In this document: one piece after another, positions 40,605 to 49,369 of the stretch
How the letters are laid out: each line of letters opens with the position of its first letter
How positions within the stretch are numbered: position 1 is the stretch's first letter
Source: JALOLG01 sp963776935
GTDB lineage: Bacteria; Actinomycetota; Acidimicrobiia; Acidimicrobiales; Ilumatobacteraceae
Reading direction: 5' to 3'
DNA length: 64,000 nt
Assembly: GCA_963776935.1 (NCBI GenBank)
Contig: CAVZOP010000009.1
Location: 186,001-250,000, forward strand
The notes under the pieces: model-generated
The model's input: only the letters and a program-made list of their open reading frames with translations
What the model was told of the DNA's origin: nothing
The model's database searches: none
Made by a program: the position numbers and the translations under genes

Positions 40605-43019
40605 TCAACGCTTCCGTTCGGCCAGTCGTCGTTCGGCCCAGCCGATGACCTTGTCGCCGAGAACGAACGCCGGTTGCATGAGCAAGCCGGCGATGGCGAT
40701 CACCGCCAGTGCCATCAGCATCGTGTCGCGGGGTGGGTCGACGAGCTCGAAGAACTCCCGCAATGGTTCGACGATGGTGGTGAGCGCGAGGAACGCCACC
40801 ATCGCCACGATCAGCAGCACCTTCCACGGCTGCAGCGGGCGTGCCACCCGGGCGAGCACGAGGATCGCGCAGGACGCCAGCACCAAGGTCGCGGTGGTGC
40901 GTTCCTGCTCGAGCGAGAGCCCGGCGGTGTTCTGGGCGATGAGGAAGGCCACGAACGTCGCCAGCGACGCGACCAAGCCGCCCGGGATTGCGATCCGCAG
41001 CACCCGGCCGAGGAATCCGGGGCGGACACGGTCCTGGTTCGGGGCAAGCGCCAGGAAGAACGCGGGCACGCCGATCGTGAACGTGCCGACCAGCGTGAGA
41101 TGGCGGGGCAGGAACGGGTACGTCACGCCGAGGAAGACCGTGGCGAGCGCGAAGAACAACGCGTAGGTGGTCTTGACGAGAAACAGGCTTGCCACACGCT
41201 CGATGTTGTTGATGACCCGCCGGCCCTCGCCGAGAACCGTGGGCAGCGAGGTGAACGAGTTGTCGAGGAGCACGACCTGGGCGACCGCCCGGCTGGCGTC
41301 GGAGCCGCTCGCCATGGCGATGCCGCAGTCGGCCTCCTTCAGTGCGAGCACGTCGTTCACGCCGTCGCCGGTCATGGCGACGACGTGGCCGCGTGCCTGC
41401 AGCGCTTTCACCATCGCCTGCTTCTGATGCGGTGTCACGCGGCCGAACACCGTGCCGGCGTCCATCGCCTCGGCCAACTCGTCCCCGTCGGTCGGCAGCC
41501 GGCGGGCGTCGATGGGATCGTCGGCACCCCGCAGTCCGACCCGGCGGCAGACGGCGCCGACGGTGCGCTGGTTGTCACCCGAGATCACCTTGAGCGTGAC
41601 ACCCTGCTCGGCGAAGTACTCGAGGGTCTCGGCGGCGTCCGGGCGCATCTGATCCTCGAACATGATGAGCGCCGCGGCGTCGCGATCGTCGGGCAGCGTG
41701 TCGGAGATCGTTGCCTCGCGGCTCGCGGCGAGGAGCAGCACCCGCTTGCCCTCGTCGGCGGCCTCCGTGACGGCCGTCGAGATCGACGCGTATCGATCAC
41801 CGTCGAGCACGAACTCGGGTGCGCCGAAGATCCACGTCCCCTGACCGTCGAACGACGCCGCGCTCCACTTGCGGGCCGACGAGAACGCCACCGAGCCCGC
41901 CAACGTCCAGTCCGGCGGATCGGTGAACCGGCGCTGCAGTGCCGCCTGCGTGGCGTTGGGGTGCGGGTCGGACCAGGCGATCGCGGCCAGGGCCGGCTCG
42001 ATCTCGTCGCGTCGATCGTCGTCGAAGACGTCGACGTGGGTCACGTCCATCGCCCCCGACGTGATCGTGCCGGTCTTGTCGAGGCAGATCACGTCGACGC
42101 GGGCCAGGACCTCGATGGCCGGAAGTTCCTGGACGAGCGTTCGCTGCCTGGCCAGACGGACCACGCCAACCGCAAACGCGACGCTCGTGAGCAGGATCAG
42201 GCCTTCGGGCACCATCGCGACCACGCCACCGACGGCCGCCACCAGCCCGTCCTTGATCCCCTCCGACGAGTTCAGCTGGCTGATGAACAGCGCGATCCCG
42301 GTCGGCACCAGCAGCCACGTGATCACGGTGACGATTTGGTCGATGACGGCCCGCAACTCGCTGTGCACCAACGTGAAACGCCGTGCCTCGGCCGCCAGCC
42401 GGGCTCCGTAGGCATCGGCACCGACCTTGGTCACCCGCGCCCGGCCGGCACCGGCGACGACGAAGCTGCCCGACAGCAGTTCCCCGCCGGGATGCTTCAC
42501 GACGGGATCGGCCTCACCCGTGAGCATCGACTCGTCGATCTCGAGGTTCGTGGCGACCAGCACCTCCGAGTCGGCCGCGATCTGTTGCCCGGCGCTCAGG
42601 TCGACCACGTCGTCGAGGACGAGCTCGTTCACGGAGAGCGGCGTGACGGCGCCGTCCCGCACGGCGGTGACCTTGGGGGAGGTCACGATGACGAGGCTGT
42701 CGAGAGTTCGCTTGGCGCGGAGCTCCTGCACGATCCCGATCAGCGTGTTGGCGATGACGACCCCTCCGAACAGGGCGTCGCGGTAGGCCCCACACGCGAC
42801 GACCACCGCGAACAACGAGCCGATGAGGGCGTTGAAGCGGGTGAAGACGTTGGCGCGGATGATCTGGCGGGTCGTGCGCGACGGTGCCGCAGGCACGTCG
42901 TTGACGGCGCCGGCGGCGATCCGCTCCGCGACCTCGGCGGAGGTCAGGCCGGCACCGGCGAGCCGGGTGAGTTCGTCGTGGGACACGTCTGACCCTCCAA
43001 CGACCACGAGTACCAGCAT
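40605..43019 (-). CDS. ctpE: P-type cation-transporting ATPase, CtpE-like
   Basis: An 804-residue P-type ATPase. The actuator motif is MLTGEAD, the fourth helix AMVPEGLILLTSVAFAVG, phosphorylation site VICLDKTGTITSG, nucleotide-binding KVISGDNQRTV and hinge MTGDGVNDVLALKEADCG. The PEGL helix and gene length match mycobacterial CtpE, a calcium-transporting ATPase, more than heavy-metal CPx pumps. Eight to ten helices are seen. Starts at 43019 (ATG) or GTG near 42986. The symbol is by similarity; the ion is not certain. Confidence 0.8.
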   Translation of the reverse strand: MLVLVVVGGSDVSHDELTRLAGAGLTSAEVAERIAAGAVNDVPAAPSRTTRQIIRANVFTRFNALIGSLFAVVVACGAYRDALFGGVVIANTLIGIVQELRAKRTLDSLVIVTSPKVTAVRDGAVTPLSVNELVLDDVVDLSAGQQIAADSEVLVATNLEIDESMLTGEADPVVKHPGGELLSGSFVVAGAGRARVTKVGADAYGARLAAEARRFTLVHSELRAVIDQIVTVITWLLVPTGIALFISQLNSSEGIKDGLVAAVGGVVAMVPEGLILLTSVAFAVGVVRLARQRTLVQELPAIEVLARVDVICLDKTGTITSGAMDVTHVDVFDDDRRDEIEPALAAIAWSDPHPNATQAALQRRFTDPPDWTLAGSVAFSSARKWSAASFDGQGTWIFGAPEFVLDGDRYASISTAVTEAADEGKRVLLLAASREATISDTLPDDRDAAALIMFEDQMRPDAAETLEYFAEQGVTLKVISGDNQRTVGAVCRRVGLRGADDPIDARRLPTDGDELAEAMDAGTVFGRVTPHQKQAMVKALQARGHVVAMTGDGVNDVLALKEADCGIAMASGSDASRAVAQVVLLDNSFTSLPTVLGEGRRVINNIERVASLFLVKTTYALFFALATVFLGVTYPFLPRHLTLVGTFTIGVPAFFLALAPNQDRVRPGFLGRVLRIAIPGGLVASLATFVAFLIAQNTAGLSLEQERTTATLVLASCAILVLARVARPLQPWKVLLIVAMVAFLALTTIVEPLREFFELVDPPRDTMLMALAVIAIAGLLMQPAFVLGDKVIGWAERRLAERKR

Positions 43020-43070
43020 GGCCGAGCGGTGGCGAGCCCGGCGACCGCAGCGTGGAGGAGTCGGAGGCGA

Positions 43071-43592
43071 TCAGGCCACGGCGGCAGGTGGGCGATCGGC
43101 GTCGCTCAGCAGGCCGAGACGGCGGGCCTTGTCGACCGCCGCCCGGCGGTCGGGAGCGCCGATCTTGCGGAGCAGCCGGGCCACGTGTGACTTCACGGTC
43201 TCGCGTGACAGGTACAGGTCGGCCGCGATGGCGGCGTTCGTTGCGCCCGACGCGAGGCGTTGCAGGACCTCGAACTCGCGGGTCGACAGCGGATCGTGCG
43301 AGCCGGGCAGCCACGCCGACGCCAACGAACCAGCCGCCCGGCCGTCGACGACGGCAGTCCCGCGTGCGGCGATCTGCACGATCGACGCCGCGTCGTCAGC
43401 GCTCACGCCGTCGGAGAGCACGCCGGTCGCACCCGCGTGGAGAGCGTCGGCGACGGAGCGGGGATCGAGCGGATCGACGATCACCGTGATCGTCATGCGT
43501 GGCGCTCCCAGGCGAAGTCGGCGCACGGTGTCGGCGGCTGATCCACTGGTCGCCGGCCGCCCGACGACGACGACGTCGTAGCGGGTGGGCAT
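43071..43592 (-). CDS. LuxR-type regulator with degenerate receiver
   Basis: A 173-residue protein. The N-terminal half (TRYDVVVVGRPATSGSAADT, then VIVDPLDPRSVADALHAGAT) has receiver-like order but lacks the acidic pocket and a recognisable phospho-Asp. The C-terminal half is a good LuxR/NarL helix-turn-helix (LSTREFEVLQRLASGATNAA, then IAADLYLSRETVKSHVARLL). It is likely an atypical, phosphorylation-independent regulator. ATG 43592 is preferred over longer in-frame starts. It diverges from the second kinase gene; a large hairpin with direct repeats sits between. Confidence 0.8.
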   Translation of the reverse strand: MPTRYDVVVVGRPATSGSAADTVRRLRLGAPRMTITVIVDPLDPRSVADALHAGATGVLSDGVSADDAASIVQIAARGTAVVDGRAAGSLASAWLPGSHDPLSTREFEVLQRLASGATNAAIAADLYLSRETVKSHVARLLRKIGAPDRRAAVDKARRLGLLSDADRPPAAVA

Positions 43593-43689
43593 CCTCTCGC
43601 CGGGCTCCGTGGCGGTGCCGAACCGGCCCGACCGGCCCACCCGGCCCAAACGTCCGATCCGCGCCCCCCGACGGTGTCCGCGCGCTGAA

Positions 43690-43773
43690 CCCAGTAGGTC
43701 TGGGCTGCCATCCCTTGCGACAACCGCGAACACTTGCGACAACCGCGAGGATCGGCAGCCCAGAACAACTGGG
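43690..43773. promoter_or_regulatory. Long inverted repeat enclosing two direct 15-bp repeats
   Basis: Arms CCCAGTAGGTCTGGGCTGCC (43690-43709) and GGCAGCCCAGAACAACTGGG (43754-43773) are complementary at 18 of 20 positions. The loop carries TTGCGACAACCGCGA twice (43715-43729 and 43734-43748, 19 bases apart). It lies between divergent regulator and kinase genes, so it may be an operator array for one of the NarL-type regulators encoded beside it. The function is inferred. Confidence 0.55.
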
Positions 43774-43861
43774 TGTCGGCACCGCGTACGCCCCGGGGTG
43801 TACGTGCGCGGCCACCCGGCGGCCGATGCGGAGCCGGTTGACCAAACGGTACGGTCCACTC

Positions 43862-45028
43862 GTGCGGAGTCGCGCGCTGTTGCTCGACGTGCTCGTGGCG
43901 ATGGCCGCGTTCGCCGTCAGCGCGGGCGTTCTGGCCCGGCGCGACACGGTCGCGAGCGACCTTCGTGAGCCTGACGTCGCCGCCGTCGTCCTGCTGGCGA
44001 TCTACAGCGCTGTCGCCCATCATCCGCCGCCGGATGCCGGTGGTGGCCGTGTTCGGCGGCCTCGTCGCCGGGGTCGCGTATGCCGCCGCCCACTATCCGC
44101 CGGCGCTGACCCCGGTCGTGCTGCTGCCGATCTACACGGCGGCGGCGGTCCTTGACCGACGACCTGCCCGAATCGTCCTGGTCGGCGCCGTGGTGTTGGG
44201 AATACTGGGGGCCACCTGGAGCCCTGGGCCGACGGACATCGGCGTGCCTGCGCTCATCGTGGCGGCCTGGCTGTTCGGCAATTACGTCGGGAGCCGCCGC
44301 ACGTACACCGCAGAACTGGAGCACAAGAACCGGCTGCTCCTGCAGATGCAGTTCGAGTTGGCCGAGCGGGCCGTCGCCGAGGAGCGGCTGCGCATCGCCC
44401 GCGAAATGCACGACGTCGTGACCCACACCATGAGCGTCGTCGCCGTCCACGCCGGCACCGGACGCATGGTCGCCGACGAGGACCCCGCCGCCGCCCGCGC
44501 CGCGTGCTCGCCACGATCGAGACTGCCACTCGATCGGCGCTGGTCGAGATGCGCCGGCTGCTGGGTGTGCTGCGCGGGCCCGATGGCGAGCACCCGGACG
44601 GCCTCGCGCCCGCTCCCGGTCTCGGCGAGCTCGATGCCCTCGTGGCCGACGTCGTGGAATCCGGTGTCGCCGTCGAGGTCCGGGTGGAAGGCGACCGCCC
44701 CGACGTGCCAGCCGGCGTCGACCTGTGTGCCTACCGCATCGTGCAGGAGGCGCTGACGAACGTCATCAAGCACGCCGGCCGGGCTCGGGCAACCGTCGTC
44801 GTGCGCTACTTCGACGACGCCGTGGCCATCGAGGTCGAGGACGAGGGGCCGGGAGTGCCGGGAACGCCGGGAACGCCGGGAACGCGCTCGGTACCACCGA
44901 CGGGTGGGCACGGCCTGGCTGGTATGCGCGAGCGTGTCGCCGTGTACAACGGCGATCTGGCGGCCGGGCCGGGTCCCACCGGCGGTTTCCGTGTCGCCGC
45001 CCGTCTTCCGTTCGGGGACAGGGCGTGA
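43862..45028 (+). CDS. Membrane sensor histidine kinase, NarL class, two frameshifts
   Basis: About 388 residues spread over three frames. The first part (RSRALLLDVLVAMAAFAVSA) and the second (MPVVAVFGGLVAGVAYAAAH, ALTPVVLLPIYTAAAVL, IVLVGAVVLGILGAT) form several membrane helices. HisKA_3 is EERLRIAREMHDVVTHTMSV, then LATIETATRSALVEMRRLLG and YRIVQEALTNVIKHAG lead to the ATPase domain with VEDEGPGVPGTPG and GGHGLAGMRERV. Breaks are near 44018-44032 and 44500. A 9-bp repeat CCGGGAACG gives PGTPGTPGT. Its stop overlaps the response regulator start (GTGA), which makes this a cognate pair. Confidence 0.83.
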
Positions 45029-45690
45029 CCGTGCGCGTCGGCATCGCCGATGACCAGCCGCTCATCCGCACCGGATTGCGGGCGATGATCGACCACGTCG
45101 CCGACCTCGAGCTCGTCGGCGAGGCCGCGGATGGCGAGCAGGCGGTGGAGCTGGCCCGTCGACACCGGCCCGACGTGATGCTGATGGACATCCGCATGCC
45201 GCAGCTGGACGGCATCGAAGCGACCCGCCGGATCACCGCTGACGCGGCCCTGTCGGGTGTGCGGGTGGTCGTGCTCACCACGTTCGACGCCGACGACTAC
45301 GTCCATGCAGCCATCCGTGCCGGGGCGAGCGGGTTCCTCCTGAAGGACGCTCCACCCGAGGACGTCCTCGACGCGATCCGGGTGGTGGCACGCGGCGATG
45401 CGCTCCTCGCTCCGAGTGTCACCCGACGGATCATCGAGGAGCTGGCATCACGCCCCGACCCCGACCGAACGGCGCCGCCGCAGCTCGACATCCTCACCGA
45501 CCGGGAGCGTGAGGTGCTGACGCTTGTCGGGCGGGGTCTGTCGAACGCCGAGATCGGCGCCCAACTATATGTCAGCCCACTGACGGCCAAGACGCACGTG
45601 AGCCACGTGATGACCAAGCTCTACGCACGGGATCGGGCCCAGCTCGTCGTCATCGCCTACGAGAGCGGCCTCATCCGTCCGGGGGAGTAG
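45025..45690 (+). CDS. NarL-family response regulator
   Basis: A 221-residue regulator. The receiver has RVGIADDQPLIRTGLRAMID, VMLMDIRMPQLDG with the phospho-Asp, VVVLTTFDADDYV and GFLLKDAPPEDVL. The LuxR DNA-binding domain is ILTDREREVLTLVGRGLSNA with LYVSPLTAKTHVSHVMTKLY. It is translationally coupled to the kinase by a 4-base overlap. Homologues partner membrane kinases that sense antibiotics or envelope stress. Confidence 0.92.
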   Translation: MTVRVGIADDQPLIRTGLRAMIDHVADLELVGEAADGEQAVELARRHRPDVMLMDIRMPQLDGIEATRRITADAALSGVRVVVLTTFDADDYVHAAIRAGASGFLLKDAPPEDVLDAIRVVARGDALLAPSVTRRIIEELASRPDPDRTAPPQLDILTDREREVLTLVGRGLSNAEIGAQLYVSPLTAKTHVSHVMTKLYARDRAQLVVIAYESGLIRPGE

Positions 45691-45827
45691 CCAGGAACAC
45701 ACCCCTCGCCCGACGACAACTCGTGCGAGATCCATCATCGTGTTCACACGGCTCACCAACGCTGCTGCCGATTGCGCCGCATCAACGGGGGCCGATCAAC
45801 CAACCCGACGATGAACAGAAGCTCCAC

Positions 45828-46121
45828 ATGCACACCACCCCCAACACCACCCCCAACACCACTACCTCTCACAGACGGCGCCGAGCGCCTGCCCTGGTCG
45901 CCGCGGCTGTCGCCGCCGTGTTGCTCACCATGGCGGGATGCGCCGGCAATGTCGTACACAACTACCGGACCTTCCAGAGCGCGCTCGATCGCGGCGCGAG
46001 CTGCTCCGAGTTGTTCGATCAACGGTCGCGGTTCGACGACGCCGACACGCTCGCCAAGATCGACCGTGACCTCGAGCGCATCGGTTGCACGTCGCCGAAC
46101 GCCACGAGAACCGATCGATGA
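45828..46121 (+). CDS. Small putative lipoprotein
   Basis: A 97-residue protein with a basic start (SHRRRRAPALVAAAVAAVLL) and lipobox TMAGC, then a mature part of about 60 residues with two Cys (GASCSELFDQRSRF; LERIGCTSPN) that may form a disulfide. The sequence CSELFDQRSRFDDADTLAKI recurs in small actinobacterial secreted proteins with no assigned function. ATG 45828 is preceded by a CACCACC-free region but no strong ribosome site. It is 138 bases downstream of the response regulator gene. Confidence 0.65.
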   Translation: MHTTPNTTPNTTTSHRRRRAPALVAAAVAAVLLTMAGCAGNVVHNYRTFQSALDRGASCSELFDQRSRFDDADTLAKIDRDLERIGCTSPNATRTDR

Positions 46122-46155
46122 CACCGCGCGGCTGGCGTGCCGCACCCGGACGGCG

Positions 46156-46512
46156 TCAGGCGTTCCAGCAATGGGACTCGGCCGTGGGTGGTCGCGCGCG
46201 CCGGCGATCACAGCCCCGTAGTCGCCGATCTGGCCGATCGACGCGCCCGCGGATCGAGTCGCTCGATCGAATCGAGCATGCGACCATATGTAGAAGTGAC
46301 GTCGGCGCAGTGGGTTGGGCGTTCACCGTCGTGGCGAGCGCAGCCTGGTAGGCCGCGCCGAACGCCTCGAAGTCACCGCTGCCGGCGCTCGTGTCGTCGG
46401 TCGCCTGGGCGAGATCGAACGTCACTTCGGCGGGCCCGCGGTCGAAGTTGACCATCGACTGGATGACCCTGATCCGCGACGCCACCGCCGCCACGCCTTC
46501 CGAAGCCGTCAC
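46156..46512 (-). pseudogene. Fragment resembling the N-terminus of a transglycosylase/C40 hydrolase
   Basis: The minus strand between 46512 and about 46300 encodes GVAAVASRIRVIQSMVNF and DFEAFGAAYQAALATT, similar to the N-terminal helix and linker of actinobacterial cell-wall transglycosylases or C40 peptidases. After about 75 residues the similarity stops and the remainder to 46156 is low-complexity Arg/Ser. No catalytic domain is present. It is either a decayed remnant or a small protein of unknown function. The nearby 46122-46608 interval otherwise holds nothing recognisable. Confidence 0.35.
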
Positions 46513-46608
46513 CGTCTTGAAGGTCCCGGCTCCCTACCCTCCGTCAAGTCACCTCACACGATCACCTGGCACATCACCCGGTGGATCCCCCACTCAGCCA
46601 GCTCATGC

Positions 46609-47328
46609 TCACTCGTCCGGTGTCGACTCGATGCGGACGATCCACGTGCCGGGTCCGAGCGGGGGAATCCCGGGCACCGTCGCCGGTCGTGAGGGGCGGG
46701 GTTCACCGACCGTCGTGTCGTCGTCGAGTCGCTTGTTGAGCGACAGCAGGCGGCCGATCACGGGGAGGGCGACGACGTTCAGCGAGTGGAGGATGCCCAT
46801 GATCAGCAGGATCCCACCAACCCGGGCGACCTCGTCCTTGAGCTGCTCGCCCGTCGAGAGCTTCCAGTCCTCGGGCTCGACGAACGTGACCGTGAACAGG
46901 ATGAACGACGTGAAGATCAGGTAGTAGGCCACGTCGGTGAGCACGAGGTAGCTCTTGCCGGTCCGCGGGTTGGCCCGGAACACGTCGGCGGCGTACGCCC
47001 GCCCGAAGCGTTTGATGAACGGCCCGAGGCCGATTGCGATTGCCACCAGCACGATGTTGGTGATCAGTTCGATGGTCCACCATTCCATGGTGATCCTCCC
47101 GTTGTTGACGTCGGACAGTGCGAGGGCAAGCGCTCCGAGGAGCAGTACGAAGGTCGTGAGGCCGAGTGCCAGCCGGATCCGCCAGCGCCGCCGGGCGGCG
47201 GCGTCGGCGATCGACCGGTTCACGCGAGCGAACAGATCGCGGTTGGGCTCGACCGTGCGTCGGGCATCGGTGAACGCCTCGATCAGGCGTTCCTCGATCA
47301 AGCGCCGTTCCACCGGGAGATCCGTCAT
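46609..47328 (-). CDS. Membrane protein coupled to an ECF sigma factor
   Basis: A 239-residue protein with an N-terminal cytoplasmic helix (LIEERLIEAFTDARRTVEP), then four hydrophobic segments (LALGLTTFVLLLGALALAL, ELITNIVLVAIAIGLG, VAYYLIFTSFILFTVTFV, VGGILLIMGILHSLNVVALP). No domain is recognised. The ATG overlaps the sigma factor stop by 4 bases (ATGA). Because anti-sigma factors are often membrane proteins directly downstream of the sigma gene, a regulatory role is possible, though the usual zinc motif is absent. Confidence 0.65.
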   Translation of the reverse strand: MTDLPVERRLIEERLIEAFTDARRTVEPNRDLFARVNRSIADAAARRRWRIRLALGLTTFVLLLGALALALSDVNNGRITMEWWTIELITNIVLVAIAIGLGPFIKRFGRAYAADVFRANPRTGKSYLVLTDVAYYLIFTSFILFTVTFVEPEDWKLSTGEQLKDEVARVGGILLIMGILHSLNVVALPVIGRLLSLNKRLDDDTTVGEPRPSRPATVPGIPPLGPGTWIVRIESTPDE

Positions 47329-47909
47329 CGGGAACCGCTCAACGAACGTTCGAGGCCGGCGAGGCCGCGCTGGAGATGGGTTTTCACGGAGTTCGGCGAG
47401 AGGCCGAGCGTTGTTGCGATGGCGTCGATCCCGAGCTCCTCGAAGTAGCGCAGGGTGATGCAGTCGCGTTGGCGGACGGGGAGCGAACGAACGGCCTCGA
47501 TCACCATCCGGTGGTCCTCCGACTGGACGAGCAGGTCCGGGGTGGACGGCATCGACGACGGCTTGCCGGACTGCCGGTCCCCGATCGATGTCGAATGGTG
47601 GCGGAGTGACACGAGGCCGCGCCGGTTGTGGTCGCGGGCGAGGTTGAGCACGATGGAACGGAGATAGGCGGGCGCACGGTCGATGTCGGCGATCCGGTGT
47701 GCCGATCGGGCAAGCCGAAGGAACGCCTCCTGGACGAGGTCTTCGGCGGCGTCGCGGTCGTCGACGAACAACCGGGCAAGGCGTACGAGCGACCGCCCCT
47801 CCTGCTGGAAGAGCCGGACGACGAGCTCCTCCGCCTCGGTCGTGATCTCGTCGCCGACGGCGCGTGCCGCCAGGATGGCCGACTGCAACGAGATCGTCAG
47901 GACATCCAC
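47325..47909 (-). CDS. ECF RNA polymerase sigma factor
   Basis: A 194-residue sigma-70 family protein. Region 2 reads LVRLARLFVDDRDAAEDLVQ and EAFLRLARSAHRIADIDRAP with YLRSIVLNLARDHNRR; region 4 is RSLPVRQRDCITLRYFEEL and GIDAIATTLGLSPNSVKTHL. It is a SigE-like ECF factor, coupled to the membrane protein gene downstream. Confidence 0.88.
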   Translation of the reverse strand: MDVLTISLQSAILAARAVGDEITTEAEELVVRLFQQEGRSLVRLARLFVDDRDAAEDLVQEAFLRLARSAHRIADIDRAPAYLRSIVLNLARDHNRRGLVSLRHHSTSIGDRQSGKPSSMPSTPDLLVQSEDHRMVIEAVRSLPVRQRDCITLRYFEELGIDAIATTLGLSPNSVKTHLQRGLAGLERSLSGSR

Positions 47910-47938
47910 GAGGCGCTAATCGCGACGGTCAGGGACGT

Positions 47939-48691
47939 TCACAGGATCTCGGTGATGTCGTTGAACAGCGCCCACGACGACAAGGCTGCCACGATCGCCA
48001 GCGCCACCCGCCCGATCGGCGGCCCGACACGGGCGGCGGCGCTGCGAACGGTCGCGTTCTGGGCTGCGACGGACACCACGACGACGGTCGCGGCAGCGAC
48101 GAGCAGCGGAAGGATGAGGGGCACGAGTATCAGCGACGGGAGCGCGGCCACGATCGTCCGGCGACGATCGGTGAACCACCAGCGCTCCCACCGCTCCACC
48201 CACCGCGCCATCAGCGCCGCGCCGCCGGCCGGGATGGCGATGAACATGGCGACCGCCAGCCCGGTCGGTTCGAGCAGATTGAAGTCGACACCGTCGGCGT
48301 GGAGGATCAGCGAGCCGCCGACCGTCGCGCCGATCAGCGCCCACGCCCCCACCCGCCAGGCGACGGGGAGCGCACGGCGGATCGCGACGTACGCGATTCC
48401 GACGAACGCTCCCGCGACCGTCGTCAACGCCAGCAGGAACACCGTGTCGGTGCTGAAGCGACCGATCTCGAACTCGTCGTCGCTCTTGATCCCGCGCACG
48501 TAGCTCGGCGAGGTGAGGCGCAGGACGAACATCGCCAGCCGTCCACCGACGCCACCGACGAGCAGGCCCGCCCAGGCACCCGCCGCGCCGCCGAGCAGCA
48601 ACGACCGGCTCCTGATGGCAAGGTTGCGGCGGAACCGGTGACGCTCGGCGACGACGACGACGGCACCGTGGTCACCTGCCGGCGATGACAC
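47939..48691 (-). CDS. Hypothetical multi-pass membrane protein
   Basis: About 250 residues with five or more hydrophobic segments, for example SLLLGGAAGAWAGLLVGGVG, TVFLLALTTVAGAFVGIAYV, LAVAMFIAIPAGGAALMA and SLILVPLILPLLVAAATVVV. There is no recognised domain. GTG 48691 or GTG 48709 are possible starts, both overlapping the SodC gene by 20 or 38 bases. It could be a stress-associated membrane protein; co-expression with sodC is inferred. Confidence 0.65.
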   Translation of the reverse strand: MSSPAGDHGAVVVVAERHRFRRNLAIRSRSLLLGGAAGAWAGLLVGGVGGRLAMFVLRLTSPSYVRGIKSDDEFEIGRFSTDTVFLLALTTVAGAFVGIAYVAIRRALPVAWRVGAWALIGATVGGSLILHADGVDFNLLEPTGLAVAMFIAIPAGGAALMARWVERWERWWFTDRRRTIVAALPSLILVPLILPLLVAAATVVVVSVAAQNATVRSAAARVGPPIGRVALAIVAALSSWALFNDITEIL

Positions 48692-49271
48692 CGCAGGCGA
48701 TCCGATCACCGGCGTTGCCGGTGTTCTGCGTCTTGGTCACGGCATCGACCGCGTTCTCCTTGTACTGGTCGGCGGCCGCGCCGAGCGGGATGTTGCCGAA
48801 GTTGTCGGCGCCGGCGTGGAGGACGACCGCCTTCCCGTCGAGATCGGCGAGCGGGATCCGGCTGATCGTGAAGCGGGTGACGACGGAGCCGTCGGCGTTG
48901 ACGAACACCGACGGCATGTCGCCGAGGTGTTGACCGTGGGTCTGGGTGCCGGACTTCCAGTGGCCGCCGACCGACGTGAACCAAGTGTTCGACGGTTGCG
49001 CGGGGTCGGCCACGCAGCCGGCAGCCTCGGCGTTGGCGTGGATGTGGAAGCCATGGAACGAATCGGCCGTCACGGCGCTCCCTTCACGAACTTCCACCCG
49101 CACCTCCGTCTGTCCGCCGGCGTCGGCGAACTTGACGGTTCCGATCTCCTGACCGGAGGCGTCACGCAACGTTGTCTTGGCGGCGCGCGTGTTGGCGCCG
49201 GCCGTCGACGTCACGACAACCCCTCCGACGACCGTGAGCACGGCCGCATACCCGATGAGCGATTTCCTCAT
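48672..49271 (-). CDS. sodC: Copper/zinc superoxide dismutase, exported
   Basis: A 199-residue protein with a signal peptide (KSLIGYAAVLTVVGGVVVTS). The mature part has SFHGFHIHANAEAAGC (copper His), GGHWKSGTQTHGQHLGDMPS (copper and zinc His), and VVLHAGADNFGNIP with the last copper His; Cys in AAGC and GDRIACGV form the conserved disulfide. It removes superoxide outside the membrane. ATG 49271 follows GGGAG. Confidence 0.88.
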   Translation of the reverse strand: MRKSLIGYAAVLTVVGGVVVTSTAGANTRAAKTTLRDASGQEIGTVKFADAGGQTEVRVEVREGSAVTADSFHGFHIHANAEAAGCVADPAQPSNTWFTSVGGHWKSGTQTHGQHLGDMPSVFVNADGSVVTRFTISRIPLADLDGKAVVLHAGADNFGNIPLGAAADQYKENAVDAVTKTQNTGNAGDRIACGVIAGR

Positions 49272-49369
49272 GACCACATCTCCCTTTTCGATGACTTTCT
49301 CCGACAGACGTCGGAGCGGTCGTCGCGGGTGACGGCGCGGCGAAATTTTCCTGCCGCGGCTGGCGAGGA

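Noticed and set aside
43593..43859. Upstream extension of the LuxR-type regulator to 262 residues
   Set aside because: The extra part passes through the inverted repeat and lacks protein character; ATG 43592 gives a normal receiver-like start.
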